Source of the DNA: Protopterus annectens
Taxonomy: Eukaryota; Chordata; Ceratodontiformes; Protopteridae
Direction of reading: 5' to 3'
Assembly (NCBI RefSeq): GCF_019279795.1
Contig: NC_056731.1
Span: 862,026,986 to 862,090,985, forward strand
DNA length: 64,000 nucleotides
In this document: one piece after another, positions 11,601 to 21,923 of the stretch
How the letters are laid out: each line of letters begins with the position of its first letter
Position numbering within the stretch: position 1 is the stretch's first letter
Translations under genes and position numbers: made by a program
The notes under the pieces: generated by a model
What the model was told of the DNA's origin: nothing
The model's database searches: none
What the model saw: only the letters and a program-made list of their open reading frames with translations

Positions 11601-11669
11601 GAGGAATATTTAGCCATACTTATCCATAATATACATGAGCTGGTAATTATTAAACAGATGGTGGGGTGA

Positions 11670-11980
11670 TACTTACACACATCTGGGACCTCCCCTGTCC
11701 TCCTAGCCTCTTGGATCCACTGATCCAAGAGATCCCCCTTTCACTGCTTCAGGTCGGCATAGTGATGCCTGACCTGCTCACCAGTTCGGGGTATGCCAGT
11801 GGCATTGGTGAGGTCACGGGCAAGATGGTCCCAGGCTTCCGCTTTATATTGGGAAGCCTGGTACTGGCCCTGCAGCAGTCTCTGCTCATGGTCTTTGACA
11901 AGGAGTCCTGCCATGACTCTGGACTCCTGGATGCCCCAGCATTGTGTCCGAAAGCGCACACCCTCTCTCATTCCAGACAT
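11670..11980 (-). pseudogene. Myb/SANT-like DNA-binding exon, Harbinger-type
   Basis: The minus-strand frame of 79 residues starts MSGMREGVRF. It has the spacing of a Myb/SANT-like trihelix domain: a Trp early (QCWGIQES), SRVMAGLLV, a second Trp (EAWDHLARDL), then GEQVRHHYADLKQ. Domains of this type occur in the Myb-like protein of Harbinger transposons and in NAIF1-related host proteins. Reading stops at a TGA right after DLKQ; beyond it the same frame continues as DLLDQWIQEARRTGEVPD up to a donor-like GTGTAAGT at about 11679. No Harbinger transposase is seen. I call it a broken Myb-like exon of a DNA transposon, though a host origin is possible. Confidence 0.5.
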
Positions 11981-12527
11981 GGTGCCTGCAAGGGGAAGCT
12001 ACAACCAGTTATGAGATGTATTCCCACCTGTTGGGTTTAAATAGGAATATTTCCCGAACTTTGCAGTGACTGGATGGTTTTGAAAATGCTGAGCTATGGA
12101 CAAACATGCTTACCTAAGGTTGGCATTGTTTAAAGGGGTATACCAATGGGCAAATTGAGTTAGCTGGCCTACACATTTCTTACACCTACTAAGCTGGCCT
12201 GTGCAATGCTCAGTGTTGCTTAATATTTAATTTGCATTCTATTTGCTTTTTGGCATTGATTTATTATGCATTACATGTTATATATGTGTCTGGTATCCAT
12301 GATTCATGTGTATGTACACTGTATGGGGTCCTTGTGTTTATTAGGAGACTTCAACACTTTATTACAATTACACCTTACATCTGGGCTTACTGCAGTACTC
12401 CAGTTCACATATTTATGTTATGTAGTAGGTTATAGAACATAAGACTGTATATAGATTCCTTTCACATGTTCAGTTTGATTTTACTGTAGTGAAGATATGT
12501 TTGGTGATACCTCAATCTTATGTACTG

Positions 12528-12620
12528 CTGTGATGGTTTAGTGATTAACTACTGTGACTATAGTGTACAAGGTCCTGGGTTCAAGACCTGCAAAGGCTGT
12601 TTATTTTGATTCTGGCCAGA
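12528..12620 (+). mobile_element. tRNA-derived SINE head
   Basis: tRNA-like Pol III promoter: an A-box-like TTAGTGATTAAC and, about 35 bp on, a B-box-like GGTTCAAGACC. Spacing fits a tRNA gene, but the cloverleaf is imperfect and there is no good acceptor stem, so it is a SINE rather than a tRNA gene. Confidence 0.5.
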
Positions 12621-12634
12621 ACAGTGGCTGTTGC

Positions 12635-12860
12635 CTACAGAGTGATTAAGGCACTTTTAAGCACTTGTAAGCGGGTTTGCATAAGGGTAAGCAATGCTAA
12701 CCTCCAGTTAAATATGCTTACAAAGAGTTAGCTTCAATACTGCTTAACCTGTGTGTGCATTGCTTACCCCCGTGCAAACGGGCTTAAACTCGCTTACTAG
12801 TGCTTACATATGCTTACTCTCACTTACTACTGCTTAATAGTGCTTACTCACTTACCACTG
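12635..12860. repeat. Cluster of GCTTAC / GTAAGC motifs
   Basis: At least eight copies of GCTTA(C/A), or its complement, lie in about 200 bp. The left part carries GTAAGC orientation and the right part carries GCTTAC/CACTTAC every 10-12 bp. The spacing looks like subterminal protein-binding repeats of a DNA transposon or a small minisatellite. Confidence 0.6.
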
Positions 12861-13139
12861 CACTAATTTAGACAGTAATGTCTAATGGTTCTTGGGAAGG
12901 TGAGGGATTTGGAAACTGTATGGAATTATCATTCATTACACATTTTACCTTCCATTTGTATCCCTGATTCCTGTGTACATATACTGTATGGGGCACATGT
13001 GATTATCTGTGGACTTTGCAACATTATGACACTGACACCTCACATCTGCACTTAATGCAGTACTCCAGTCCACAAATATATATTATTTAGTATGTTATGC
13101 AACTAAAAATATTGGTCATAAAGTGATTTGACATGGAAA

Positions 13140-13217
13140 ATGGAATGTGCTGAAGTAGGACTCAAACCGGGAATGACTGCTCGTAAGGCGAATGCTTTAC
13201 CCACTACACTATTGCTG
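13140..13217 (-). mobile_element. tRNA-derived SINE head
   Basis: On the minus strand an A-box-like TAGTGGGTAAAG is followed by the B-box-like GGTTTGAGTCC with tRNA spacing. It faces the tRNA-like head at 12528 in inverted orientation. The remaining body is not recognised. Confidence 0.5.
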
Positions 13218-13286
13218 TACTGCTCCATTTGCATATATCTTTTAGTTATGTACTTACCATAACTTTAGATGTTTGGGATCCATCTT

Positions 13287-13424
13287 GCCTACATTCAATA
13301 CTGATGGGCTCGGAGCCGATCCCTCGGCTCCGACTTGGCACGCTATGCTATAGAGCGAGGCCTCTTATTGGCTGAGCTATTTCTTATCCCAGGATGCACC
13401 ACCACTAATCCCCCAGATCTTGTT
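13287..13424. repeat. DIRS inverted terminal repeat, left
   Basis: Inverted counterpart of about 19185-19317. It contains GCTCGGAGCCGATCC and CCAGGATGCACCACCACTAA. Confidence 0.88.
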
Positions 13425-13565
13425 TGTCCGCATTCATGCACACATGCACAACTTGTTTATATAACATTGTTAGATGTTTCAAGATGAAACAACAGGATTC
13501 GGACCTTCTGATATCCTCTGACCTCCAAGGAAGGGGGAAGGAGGGTGGGTTATTGGGAATGTGGA

Positions 13566-13660
13566 GATGGATCCCAAACATCTAAAGTTATGGTAAGTAC
13601 ATAACTAAAAGATGTTATGTGATCCTATCTCGCCTACATTCAATACTGATGGGACAGCGT
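13566..13660. repeat. DIRS hairpin arm and internal complementary region
   Basis: 13566-13613 is the perfect inverted copy of 13237-13284. The adjoining 13602-13650 is complementary to the right end of the element (19297-19343). In DIRS models this region templates completion of the circular intermediate. Confidence 0.85.
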
Positions 13661-13685
13661 CCCTAGCACCTAAATCCTGGGTGGC

Positions 13686-15047
13686 TCATTGGAAAACACT
13701 CCTGAGCACTGTGGAACCAAATGAAGCTCGTCCTCTAGATGCCACATCCAATTTGTAGTGGGAAATGAAAGTGTGCGGGGAAGACCATGTAGCCGCAGCA
13801 CAAATGTCACTAATGGCAAGCTTAGAATGAAATGCTATCGAAGTAGCCATAGCCCTTGTAGAATGAGCTTTGACAGAGGTGGTAAGCTCTTTGTTACAAT
13901 AAGAATAAGCTTGAGTAATACAGTCCCTAATCCATTTGGCAATAGTGACCTTTGTGACAGCTTTGCCCAATTTATTGTCTGCAAAGGATACAAACAACTG
14001 ATCTGTTTTCCTTGTTTGTTTGGTCCTATCTAAATAAAAACGCAATTGCCTGCGGACATCTAATGTGTGGAATATGAATTCCGCTTTGTTAGAATACTTC
14101 GGAAAAAAGACTGGAAGTTCTAATGATTGTTGTAGGCAGAAACTGGAACAAACTTTAGGGACAAAGGAAGGATTTGGCCTGAGAGATACTCTGTCTTTGT
14201 GAAAAACCAAGTACGGAGGTTTTACAGACAAAGCTTGAAGCTCTGAAACCCTTCTGGCAGAAGTAATCGCCACCAGAAAGGCAGTCTTCCACGATAGAAA
14301 TTTTAAATCACATGTCGCTGCCGGTTCAAAGGGGAAGGAAGTTAAGGCGCGTAACACTACATCGAGATCCCATGAAGGAGCAGGATGAGAAATCGGAGGT
14401 CTTAAAAGCGCAGCACCTTTCAAGAAGGTCTTACACAATCTGTTGCTCATTAAAGGTGGGTTTATAGATTCGTGAAAATTGAAAATAGCTGCCAATTGAA
14501 CCTTGATGGTAGAGACTGAAGAGCCTTGATTGAAAAGAGAAGTTAGAAATTTCAGTACTTCTGATACGGGAATAGTGATGGGATCCAGGCCCCGGAATTG
14601 AGCCCAAATAGCAAATCTTTTCCATTTGCTAGAATACAATTTCTTTGTAGCAGACTTGTGGGCCGAAGATAAGATGTGTACAACTTCTGGATCCAATGTA
14701 TGACTCCTGACTATAGTCGGAAGAGGAGGAGCCAAGCCATCAATTTTAAGGTGTGTAGGGACTGGTGGAATAGTCCCGACTGATGAACCAAAAGGTCTGG
14801 GATCTGATCCAGGAACCATGGACCTTCCAGAGCATATTTCCGAAGATAAGGGAACCATACTTGATGAGGCCAGTAAGGAGCAACTAAGATCATTTTGCTC
14901 CCCAAGAGAGATGCCTTTTGGATCACCCTGGGGAGGAGAGGAACTGGAGAGAAGGCATAAAGCAAGCCGGTGGGCCAAGGACAGGCTAGTGCGTCCATGG
15001 GGCTCTTCCCGGGCAGGTGAGGGAGAAAAACTTTTTGCACTTCGCAT
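13686..15047 (-). CDS. DIRS tyrosine recombinase
   Basis: Recombinase that integrates the circular DNA form of the element. The open frame is 453 residues; the first ~95 overlap, in another frame, the end of the RT-RNase H unit and are probably not all translated. The domain begins about residue 105 (PPLPTIVRSHTLDP) with a core-binding helix KLYSSKWKRFAIW. Catalytic-domain motifs in order: ITSARRVSELQAL (first Arg), KAHSTRAMATS (H-x-x-R), ICAAATWSSPHTF and SHYKLD (nucleophile Tyr) near the C-terminus. All expected R-H-R-Y positions are present and the frame has no stop, so this is the best-preserved gene of the element. Its C-terminus is mirrored in the truncated copy at 3.57-3.70 kb. Confidence 0.9.
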   Translation of the reverse strand: MRSAKSFSPSPAREEPHGRTSLSLAHRLALCLLSSSSPPQGDPKGISLGEQNDLSCSLLASSSMVPLSSEICSGRSMVPGSDPRPFGSSVGTIPPVPTHLKIDGLAPPLPTIVRSHTLDPEVVHILSSAHKSATKKLYSSKWKRFAIWAQFRGLDPITIPVSEVLKFLTSLFNQGSSVSTIKVQLAAIFNFHESINPPLMSNRLCKTFLKGAALLRPPISHPAPSWDLDVVLRALTSFPFEPAATCDLKFLSWKTAFLVAITSARRVSELQALSVKPPYLVFHKDRVSLRPNPSFVPKVCSSFCLQQSLELPVFFPKYSNKAEFIFHTLDVRRQLRFYLDRTKQTRKTDQLFVSFADNKLGKAVTKVTIAKWIRDCITQAYSYCNKELTTSVKAHSTRAMATSIAFHSKLAISDICAAATWSSPHTFISHYKLDVASRGRASFGSTVLRSVFQ

Positions 15048-16580
15048 TTAGAGGAGTCGCGAAGAGGTCGCAACACGGAACTCCCCATTTGCTGAAAATT
15101 TGATTTGCAACTGTGATGTTCAGAGACCATTCGTGAGGAGAGAGGATGGTTCTGTTCAGTCTGTCGGCTATCACATTGGACTTGCCCGGGATATGAGTAG
15201 CCACTAGAAAGCGTTTGGTCGACACTGCCCATTTCCAAACCCTCATGGCCTCTCTGCAAAGAGGATAGGAATTGCCTTGGACTGACCTGCCCAGGGAATG
15301 CCCCCCCCCCACCCCATCTGGGAGGCGTCCGTGGTCAAAGTGGCCGCCGGAGGAGGTGGAACAAAGGGTCGTCCCTGATCCAAATTGGAGGGCACTAGCC
15401 ACCAGCGAAGGTCCCGTTTGCAGGTTTCCGTGATCCATATGAGGTGACTGAGAGGGAGTTCCTGAAAGGACCACTGAGCTGAAAGAAGCCACTGGAGAAT
15501 TTTCATGTGCAACCTTGCCAGGGGAACTAGAAGAACCGTGGCGGACATGGATCCCAATAGTTGCAGGACCATTCTGGCTGGGGCTTTGGATCTGGGAAGC
15601 AAGGCTCGAACTTGAGCCTGTATGGTTTGTATCCTGTCTGTAGGTAGATAAACCCGCATTCGATTTGAGTCTATCTCTACCCCTATGAATCTTATGCGTT
15701 GAGATGGCAGCAACACAGACTTTGGCCAATTGAAGGTGATTCCAAGGGAATTGCCCAGTGATATAGTGGCTTGTAGGCTCCGCAATAGTAGATGCTTGGA
15801 GGTGGCAGTTAGGAGCCAGTCGTCTAGATACGGAAACACCTGGAATCCTAGACTTCTCAGGTGAGCAGTCACGACCGCCAAACACTTGGTGAACACCCTG
15901 GGGGCTGTGGTGAGACAAAAGGGCAGCACGCGGAACTGAAAATGACTGCCTCCTAGGCTGAAGCACAGATGTCTCCTGGATGCTTGATGTACCATGATAT
16001 GGTAATAAGCGTCCTTGAGATCTATGGAGCACATCCAAACACCTTTCTCCAGCAATGGGAGAATGGTTTGTAGAGTGACCATTCGGAACTTGGACTTTCT
16101 GACTGAACGGTTTAGAATGCTGAGGTCCAAAATGGGTCTCAAGTCCCCGGTCTTTTTTGGCACCAAAAAGAATCTTGAGTAAGTCCCTAATCCGATCTGG
16201 TCTGCGGGGACCGGTTGGATGACTCCTTTTTGCAGCAACTTTGAAACTTCTGAGGCTGCAGTTTCCCGTTGACTGGGTGGCGGGTCCGGGATTTTTTTGG
16301 ACTGAGGTGGAGAGTGCGAGAAAGGGATGGTGTAACCTCCGGCGATAATTCGAAGCACCCATCGGTCCTGAGTGATATCTTCCCAGGCTTTTAGGTGCTT
16401 CGAAAAACGACCCCCGACTGGCTCTGGAGCTGCACAGTCGGGCAATCCCTCAGGGACTGTGAAAGGCTGAAGAGCCACGAAAGGACTCGCGGTCTTCAGT
16501 GTTGCGAGGGCCTCTGCCGCCTCTGGGACAACGTCTTCCAGAAGAATTTCCCCCTCCCCTGCCTCTGGAAGGGGGATCAT
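14711..16580 (-). pseudogene. DIRS reverse transcriptase-RNase H, frameshifted
   Basis: Copies RNA into DNA. It is spread over three minus-strand frames. The first (16580-15243) carries RT: FFLVPKKTGDLRPILDLSIL, DLKDAYYHIMVH, LPFCLTTAPRVFTK and the catalytic YLDDWL, then the start of RNase H (TTDASQMGWGG). At a run of ten C (15301-15310) the frame must change; the next one holds HIPGKSNVIADRLNR, the last RNase H Asp block, and CDLFATPLNAKC. A second change at about 15000-15030 leads to ALACPWPTGLLYAF, the usual end of this ORF in DIRS. Family length and order are normal apart from the shifts. The homopolymer may be a real mutation or a sequencing indel. Confidence 0.88.
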
Positions 16581-18814
16581 CCTGCTGTGAGGGGTAAGAC
16601 TTCTGAGATCTACGGAACCACATTTTCCCTCCTCTTTTAGCCGTGGGGTAAGGCCGAAAGGGAGTGGAAAATCGTGCCCCTACGGCAGTCAGTGTCTTAC
16701 CTTCTTGCTCGCAGCAGGTCAATGTGTCCTTTACCTTGGGTCCAAACAAGGAGGACCCATCAACGGGGGCGTCGGCAAAGGAAGATTTAAAGGCCTCCGC
16801 AAAATGACACAGGCGGAGCCAGGCTTGTCTCCATAGAGCAATGCCTGTACCCGCCGCTCTACTCGCCCCTTCGGCCGCATAAGAAATGAGCCTCATGGAC
16901 GAGTTTGAAATGGACGACAGTGTAGCCAGCTGAGAGCCAACCGTCTGGGCCAGCTTCTCAGGCAGGTTACCCAAGAGGGTATCGGAAGGTTCTTTAATCA
17001 GATCCCTCTGAAATCTGGTAAAGTGCGTGAGATAGTTCAAGGACCTTAATGTAAAGGCCGCTAAACTTAGGGTGCGCTTACCGTACCGATCCATGCTCTT
17101 AGACTCCTTATTAGGAGGATTGACGGACGTCGAAGCCTCTGCTACATCTTGCTGGGTAGCAGATGCCACCACCAAAGCATCTACAGCCACACCTTTAGTC
17201 AGGAACTCTTTTTCCGGGGGTGCTGAGAGGAATTTATTAGGACGAGCAGGCACCGGTTCCACAGAGTCTGGGTGTTCCCACGCCCTTCGACAGATCAAGT
17301 CCAAGAGCTCATCGAAGGGCGGAGACACCCAGGAGGCGGAGGGCTGAGCCCCGAAGGCCTTAAGGAACACCGACTCATCAGCAGAAGGGGGTTTGGATTG
17401 CCAGCCGCCTCGTTGTTTAAGGGCTTCCAGGATGTCTGCAAAGGAGACATCATCTGAGGATGACTTAGGGGACCCCTCTGCATCATCGAGATCAGTGGCT
17501 GATGTAAGAGACTCATCAGGGGAGTCAACGTGCTTCCTCTTGCATGATCTTTTCCTGGGGGGTTCTTCCGAAGAAGCTTCGGAAGGACCTCCAGGAGGGG
17601 GGGGAAACCCCAGTGGGGGTAACCTCATGCCCCGGGGCTCCGCTGTCTAAGGACAGGGGGACTGCCAAAGACCCAGTCTCGGTATGCAGGGAAGGAGCTG
17701 GGGAGACCGTGGAGGTAGCCAAAGATGATTTGGCTAACGCACTCCTCATAGCCCTGAAGGCGGGACCACCAGAATCCTGGGAGGGTCCCACCTCTGTGGC
17801 CACGACGGTGGACGGCACTCCCGCAGCCGACGCGCCGAGAGGAAGGCTTGGGACCAAAAACATCAGTCCCGAAGCGTCCCCCCCGGGGCTGACAGAAGAA
17901 GTCCGCGTACCGAACTCCGACTCAAGAGCCTGAGTTGGGGTAAGGGTCGGGCCCGACCCTAAAACCTCCGTCGGTTCCACCAGCACCGGCTCCAACGGTG
18001 CCGAGGCTGTTGGAGGAGGAACCAAAGAAGCAGGGTGGACCATCGGCTCCGAAGCCGAATGGGCTGGAGCCAAAACTAACTTTTGAAACACCGGAGACTG
18101 GAAGAGTCTTAGGAGCACCCTGTCGATGTCCGAATCAGACATCTTGGAGGATCTAGATGACACCGATTGGGTCCGAACCGATGTCTCCATCGGCTCCATA
18201 GGACTAGGGGACCGGCTCCGAATGGATTCTATTACTATCTGTTCCGAGGGAGATTTCAAAACAATTTCCCTCGGTGCTGATGAGGACTTTGGCGCCGAAG
18301 GGGAAGAGTCTGAGCCGGCAACCCTTATCGGCTCCAATACCAGTGGAGCCGATGAAGGTGACCCGCCTCTCGATGCCCCAGTCCTTGCCTCCAAAACCAG
18401 AGGGGTCGAGACTGGAGGCATCGAGGCAGACCGTTCTGCCCTCGGCTCCGAAGTCCGTGGAGCCGATGGAGAAGCCTGCCTAGATTTTTTTTTGGCAGTC
18501 GGTTCCGACAGACTGGTCGGAGCCGACACTTTTTTCTTTTTTGAAGGAGAGGAAGAGGAAGATAAAGCCTCCTCGAAGGATGGCTTAATCAAACCTTTTA
18601 GGATTAATTTGTTCTTCCTCTCCTGGAGGACTCTTGATGAAAAGGCGTGACACACGCTACATGACTCTTGTAGGTGCTTGGCGCCTAAACAATAAACGCA
18701 CGAGGAGTGGTCGTCCGTTATGGACATCTTATAACCACACCTCGCGCACTTTTTAAACCCAGAGGGTCTATGCTCTTTGGACATGTCTAAAGTAGTAAGA
18801 TCGATAATAGACAA
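16450..18814 (-). pseudogene. DIRS gag-like protein, frameshifted
   Basis: Structural protein thought to package the element RNA. The first frame (18814-17525, start MSIIDL or the internal MSKEHR) has an N-terminal zinc-binding block CARCGYKM...CVYCLGAKHL...CSVC, then Lys- and Ser-rich low complexity. The second frame (17628-16450) carries the conserved middle and end: FDELLDLICRRAWEHP, LRSLNYLTHF, GIALWRQAWLRLCHF, LFGPKVKDTL and a Gly/Arg-rich C-terminus (GRGGGNSSGRRCPRGGRG). The frames overlap at 17525-17628, where a run of eight G (17597-17604 on the plus strand) is the likely shift site. The WR-x-AWLR and LFG blocks are typical of DIRS gag. Confidence 0.85.
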
Positions 18815-19184
18815 AAAACTAGCAGTTTAAAGTTCAAAATATAAAGTTTTTTTTTTTTTTTAAAACAACAATACAGTTGCACAAAACACAGAAAAGGAGG
18901 GTCAAGACCCTCTAACTTAAGCGGGTACTTGACACACAAATAAAACGCTAGAATAGCAAATAGCAAATAGGGGAAGGCCCCTCTAACTAAAACAGGAAAC
19001 TTTCCCTTAACGAAAAAACACAAATTCCTCAACAAATATATTCAAACGCACTCGTATCACAACAATAGCTGTTAAAACAGCTTTTGGGTTCAAAATAAGC
19101 AAATTCCTGACAGGAAAAGCCTAAATAAAATAGTACTTAGCCCAGCCAAGTTGAGACCACGTCTTAGCTTGTAAGCGGCAAACG

Positions 19185-19343
19185 AGATCTGGGGGATTAG
19201 TGGTGGTGCATCCTGGGATAAGAAATAGCTCAGCCAATAAGAGGCCTCGCTCTATAGCATAGCGTGCCGAGTCGGAGCCGAGGGATCGGCTCCGAGCCCA
19301 TCAGTATTGAATGTAGGCGAGATAGGATCACATAACATCTTGC
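19185..19343. repeat. DIRS inverted terminal repeat, right
   Basis: Complement of the left terminal repeat, followed by the sequence complementary to the internal region at 13602-13650. On the minus strand this is the 5' end of the element and should hold the promoter. Confidence 0.88.
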
Positions 19344-19344
19344 T

Positions 19345-20100
19345 TTTTATCCTCTTCTGCCATTTACGCTGCATTAACCGTAGCTAAGCGATGGGCAAAC
19401 CCACGCACCTACTGTTAAATTTAATCTGCTTCATAAAAAATAAAGTATCTTTATATTTTTTGTGTTAACTATTGCTCTTGTACACATGGGGGATGTTGCT
19501 GGAGGTATGCGTACACCTATGAGCGGTCTCACTCATTCTTTTAGGACTTTCTGCTGTTCTTCATTGCAGAGGTGTGTATATTCTGAGAGCTCTGCTCTCA
19601 GACATGCCCCCTGCACTCTTATATGCTCCATGTACGATTAGGAGCTCAGGCAGCGTGCCTTCATTAATATGCATGGCGCGCTGCCGTCCTGCTCCTAAAT
19701 GGTCGCTTCTGTGCAGGACTAAGCTAGTCTTGCATGGAAGAATAGTAAATCCGGGGGAGAGTAGCATCTGCAAGTGAGATACTGAAATTCAGAGCTCTGT
19801 TCAGAACACCATTGCATCTCCAGGGTTGTGAGGGCAGTTGATGAATATGAATCCCTGCCCATTGAGTTACAAACACCAGCAGCTGTAGATGAAGCTATGT
19901 TGTTGTGCCAGCAGTGTAGTTTCACTGTTTTTTGATGCAGTAGGGAGACTACACACCCTGGACAATTCTCATAGTATCTGTTTATTCACTGTGACAGTCA
20001 GTAAAAGACAGAGGCAAGTAAAAATGGAGAAAAGTTTGGGACTGTATATAAAAATATATTTGTATGCCTGCATTTATTTTTCAAGTTAATTTTTAACTTA
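19345..20100. other. Unassigned non-coding stretch with imperfect palindrome
   Basis: No gene recognised. At 19640-19700 TAGGAGCTCAGGCAGC and GCTGCCGTCCTGCTCCTA form imperfect inverted arms around a short AT loop, GC-rich relative to their surroundings. Confidence 0.4.
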
Positions 20101-20107
20101 CAATAGT

Positions 20108-20112
<5 letters not shown>

Positions 20113-20166
<54 letters not shown>
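20113..20166. repeat. (GT)n microsatellite
   Basis: Uninterrupted GT tract followed by GAGAGGGAGAGAGACAGAGAGAC. Confidence 0.95.
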
Positions 20167-20168
<2 letters not shown>

Positions 20169-20659
20169 AGGGAGAGAGACAGAGAGACAGCGATTGAGTG
20201 ACAGCATCCATGTGTATCTATCTACATCTATCTATCCGAATGATAAAGCAAGTGGTTTACTCTTTTTTTAACAAATGCAAAGACAGCACATAATCTTTAA
20301 AAGAAAACACTTGTAAGATATTAGGCAAATAATTACTGAAACTGACAAGCACAAATGTCTTCTTTGTGTCTCTCTCTCCTCCTTGAGTTTTTTTTTATCT
20401 TAGTCTTAAACTGGTTTCTTATCTGGAATTGTTAGTAAAATGCAAGGCAAGATGCTTTTCTCCACTGCTGACTAAAGATCTGAAGGCACTTTTAACTAAT
20501 ATTAATATTCATTCATAAAATATAGGAAATTGATGTGAATTCCATTTGTGCCCCATTGATCAATAAACAGCAGTTGGAGTATCAGTGTGTATAAAGACCA
20601 TTTCCTTAGTATACTATATCCTATCAAGTTGAGTTTTTAAAATTAAATTGAACATTAAT

Positions 20660-21000
20660 TAAAGTGTCAGCAATTTCCTTTGTTAAGGAAACAACAAAAA
20701 AGCTTATACAAATTGCACTTGTTTATATCACATGGGATCTCCCATTACCAACAGTTCAAAAAATAGATGCTAGAAAACCAGATCCAGTAATCCATGAAAA
20801 GAAGACAAAAGTAGCATCGATCATTGAAATTGCTACACCCATTGATTACAGTGTCTTACATACAGAGAGACACAAAGTCATAAAATACTAGGATTTGAAG
20901 GCCACAGAATCGAGGAAAGATACCCAGACAGTTCCAATAGTAGTAGGAGCAATATATCTCATAAAAAAAGAATTTACCGTCTTATTTAGATATGTTACTG
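20660..21000 (+). pseudogene. Non-LTR retrotransposon C-terminal remnant
   Basis: The frame from about 20664 reads VYITWDLPLPTVQKIDARKP, then VIHEKKTKVASIIEIATP and HKVIKY, a stop, and VPIVVGAIYLIKKEF. The order RKPD, IIDIA-like, ERxKxxKYxDL and VPVVVGA is a C-terminal block I know from some LINE-like polyproteins. It is short and degenerate; the RT is not present. The clade is uncertain. Confidence 0.45.
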
Positions 21001-21920
21001 ATGAATGTACCTCCATATGAATTGCAGGAGTCAGTTCTGGAAACATTGTGGGTGCTGCAAAGAGCACTTTTGGTTATCATCAAAGATTAAAACAATACTA
21101 ATTTCACAAACTTTAATCATACTTTGACAGAGCAATAGGGTCCATTCCCATCATGGTATTAGAAACCCTAAAGACTTAGAAAAATTAAAAAAATGGAAAC
21201 AAAAAGGCGGAAATGATTGAATAATCAGATCTAAGCCAGTCAAAACTTGGCACCATATCATTACATCATGGTGATGCACTTCAGATACAGATGGTAACTG
21301 CCCTGTAACATAACTTAAAATATAAATTCACTATCTGGTATACAGTAAGCAATAATTCTGTTTTTGCCTGTTTAAACAGATCAAAAGCAGACCCAGGAAG
21401 GTATAGGACGAAAAAAGAATTTCACTGAATGTGCAACTTGAATTCTTATAAATACATTATTAATTGTCACTCCCAGGATTTAAAAAAAAAAAAAAACAGA
21501 ACTCATTTCATTTCTAACATTTGCTCAGTTTTTTCTCATATGCTGCTCTTTGGAAATCTTTTTTATAATTAAATCCTTATCTGTTTAAAAACTTTCATTT
21601 GACTCTGTAGTGCTTTCTTAGATTTTGTCCTACCCTCCCTCCCTGTTGGTGTCTTGCTCTTATACTTGGTGGCTTTGCAGTTGCCCGCCCCTACTGTGAC
21701 ACACCTCCCAGTCTAGTGTCATTAGCTCATTCTTCTTAATACAGAGAGAACATTTGATAAGGCCTTCTGTTCCTCCTTTTTCCCTTTTCAAAAAGTAAAA
21801 CAAAACTTTTTTTTTCTTTTTCGCCTGAACCTTCTTGTGTTCTGACTGTCCTTCTCAAACATATTGGAAATATACAGTATATTTCAGAGCATTTGTTATA
21901 ACTGTATTTGCTATAACTGA
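21000..21920. other. AT-rich non-coding stretch
   Basis: Contains an A-run (21481-21495) and T-runs; no coding signal. It separates the LINE remnant from the CR1 5' units. Confidence 0.4.
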
Positions 21921-21923
21921 TTT

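Larger units (their letters stand above)
12232..13110. repeat. Direct repeat pair, offset about 665 bp
   Basis: About 200 bp at 12232-12450 recurs at 12900-13110: ACTGTATGGGG at 12318 and 12983, CAGTACTCCAGT, and a matching (G)TTATGTAGTA-like end. The space between holds a tRNA-like SINE head and the GCTTAC motif cluster. This could be another diverged member of the ~700-bp array to the left. Confidence 0.6.
13241..19343 (-). mobile_element. DIRS retrotransposon, nearly complete
   Basis: Tyrosine-recombinase retrotransposon read on the minus strand: gag (18814-16450), RT-RNase H (16580-about 14800), tyrosine recombinase (about 14760-13686). Termini are inverted: about 13287-13424 matches the complement of about 19185-19317 (CTCGGAGCCGATCCCTCGG). 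An internal complementary region at about 13602-13650 matches the extreme right end at 19297-19343. The left end also forms a perfect 48-bp inverted repeat (13237-13284 with 13566-13613). This is the DIRS layout: no integrase and no direct long terminal repeats. All coding units are full in domain content but broken by frameshifts, three of them at or near C-runs. Confidence 0.92.

Noticed and set aside
12528-13217. tRNA genes
   Set aside because: A- and B-box-like sequences are present but the cloverleaf stems do not pair well; SINE heads fit better.
20000-20207. Frame with a Thr-His repeat
   Set aside because: Translation of the GT microsatellite; no gene.
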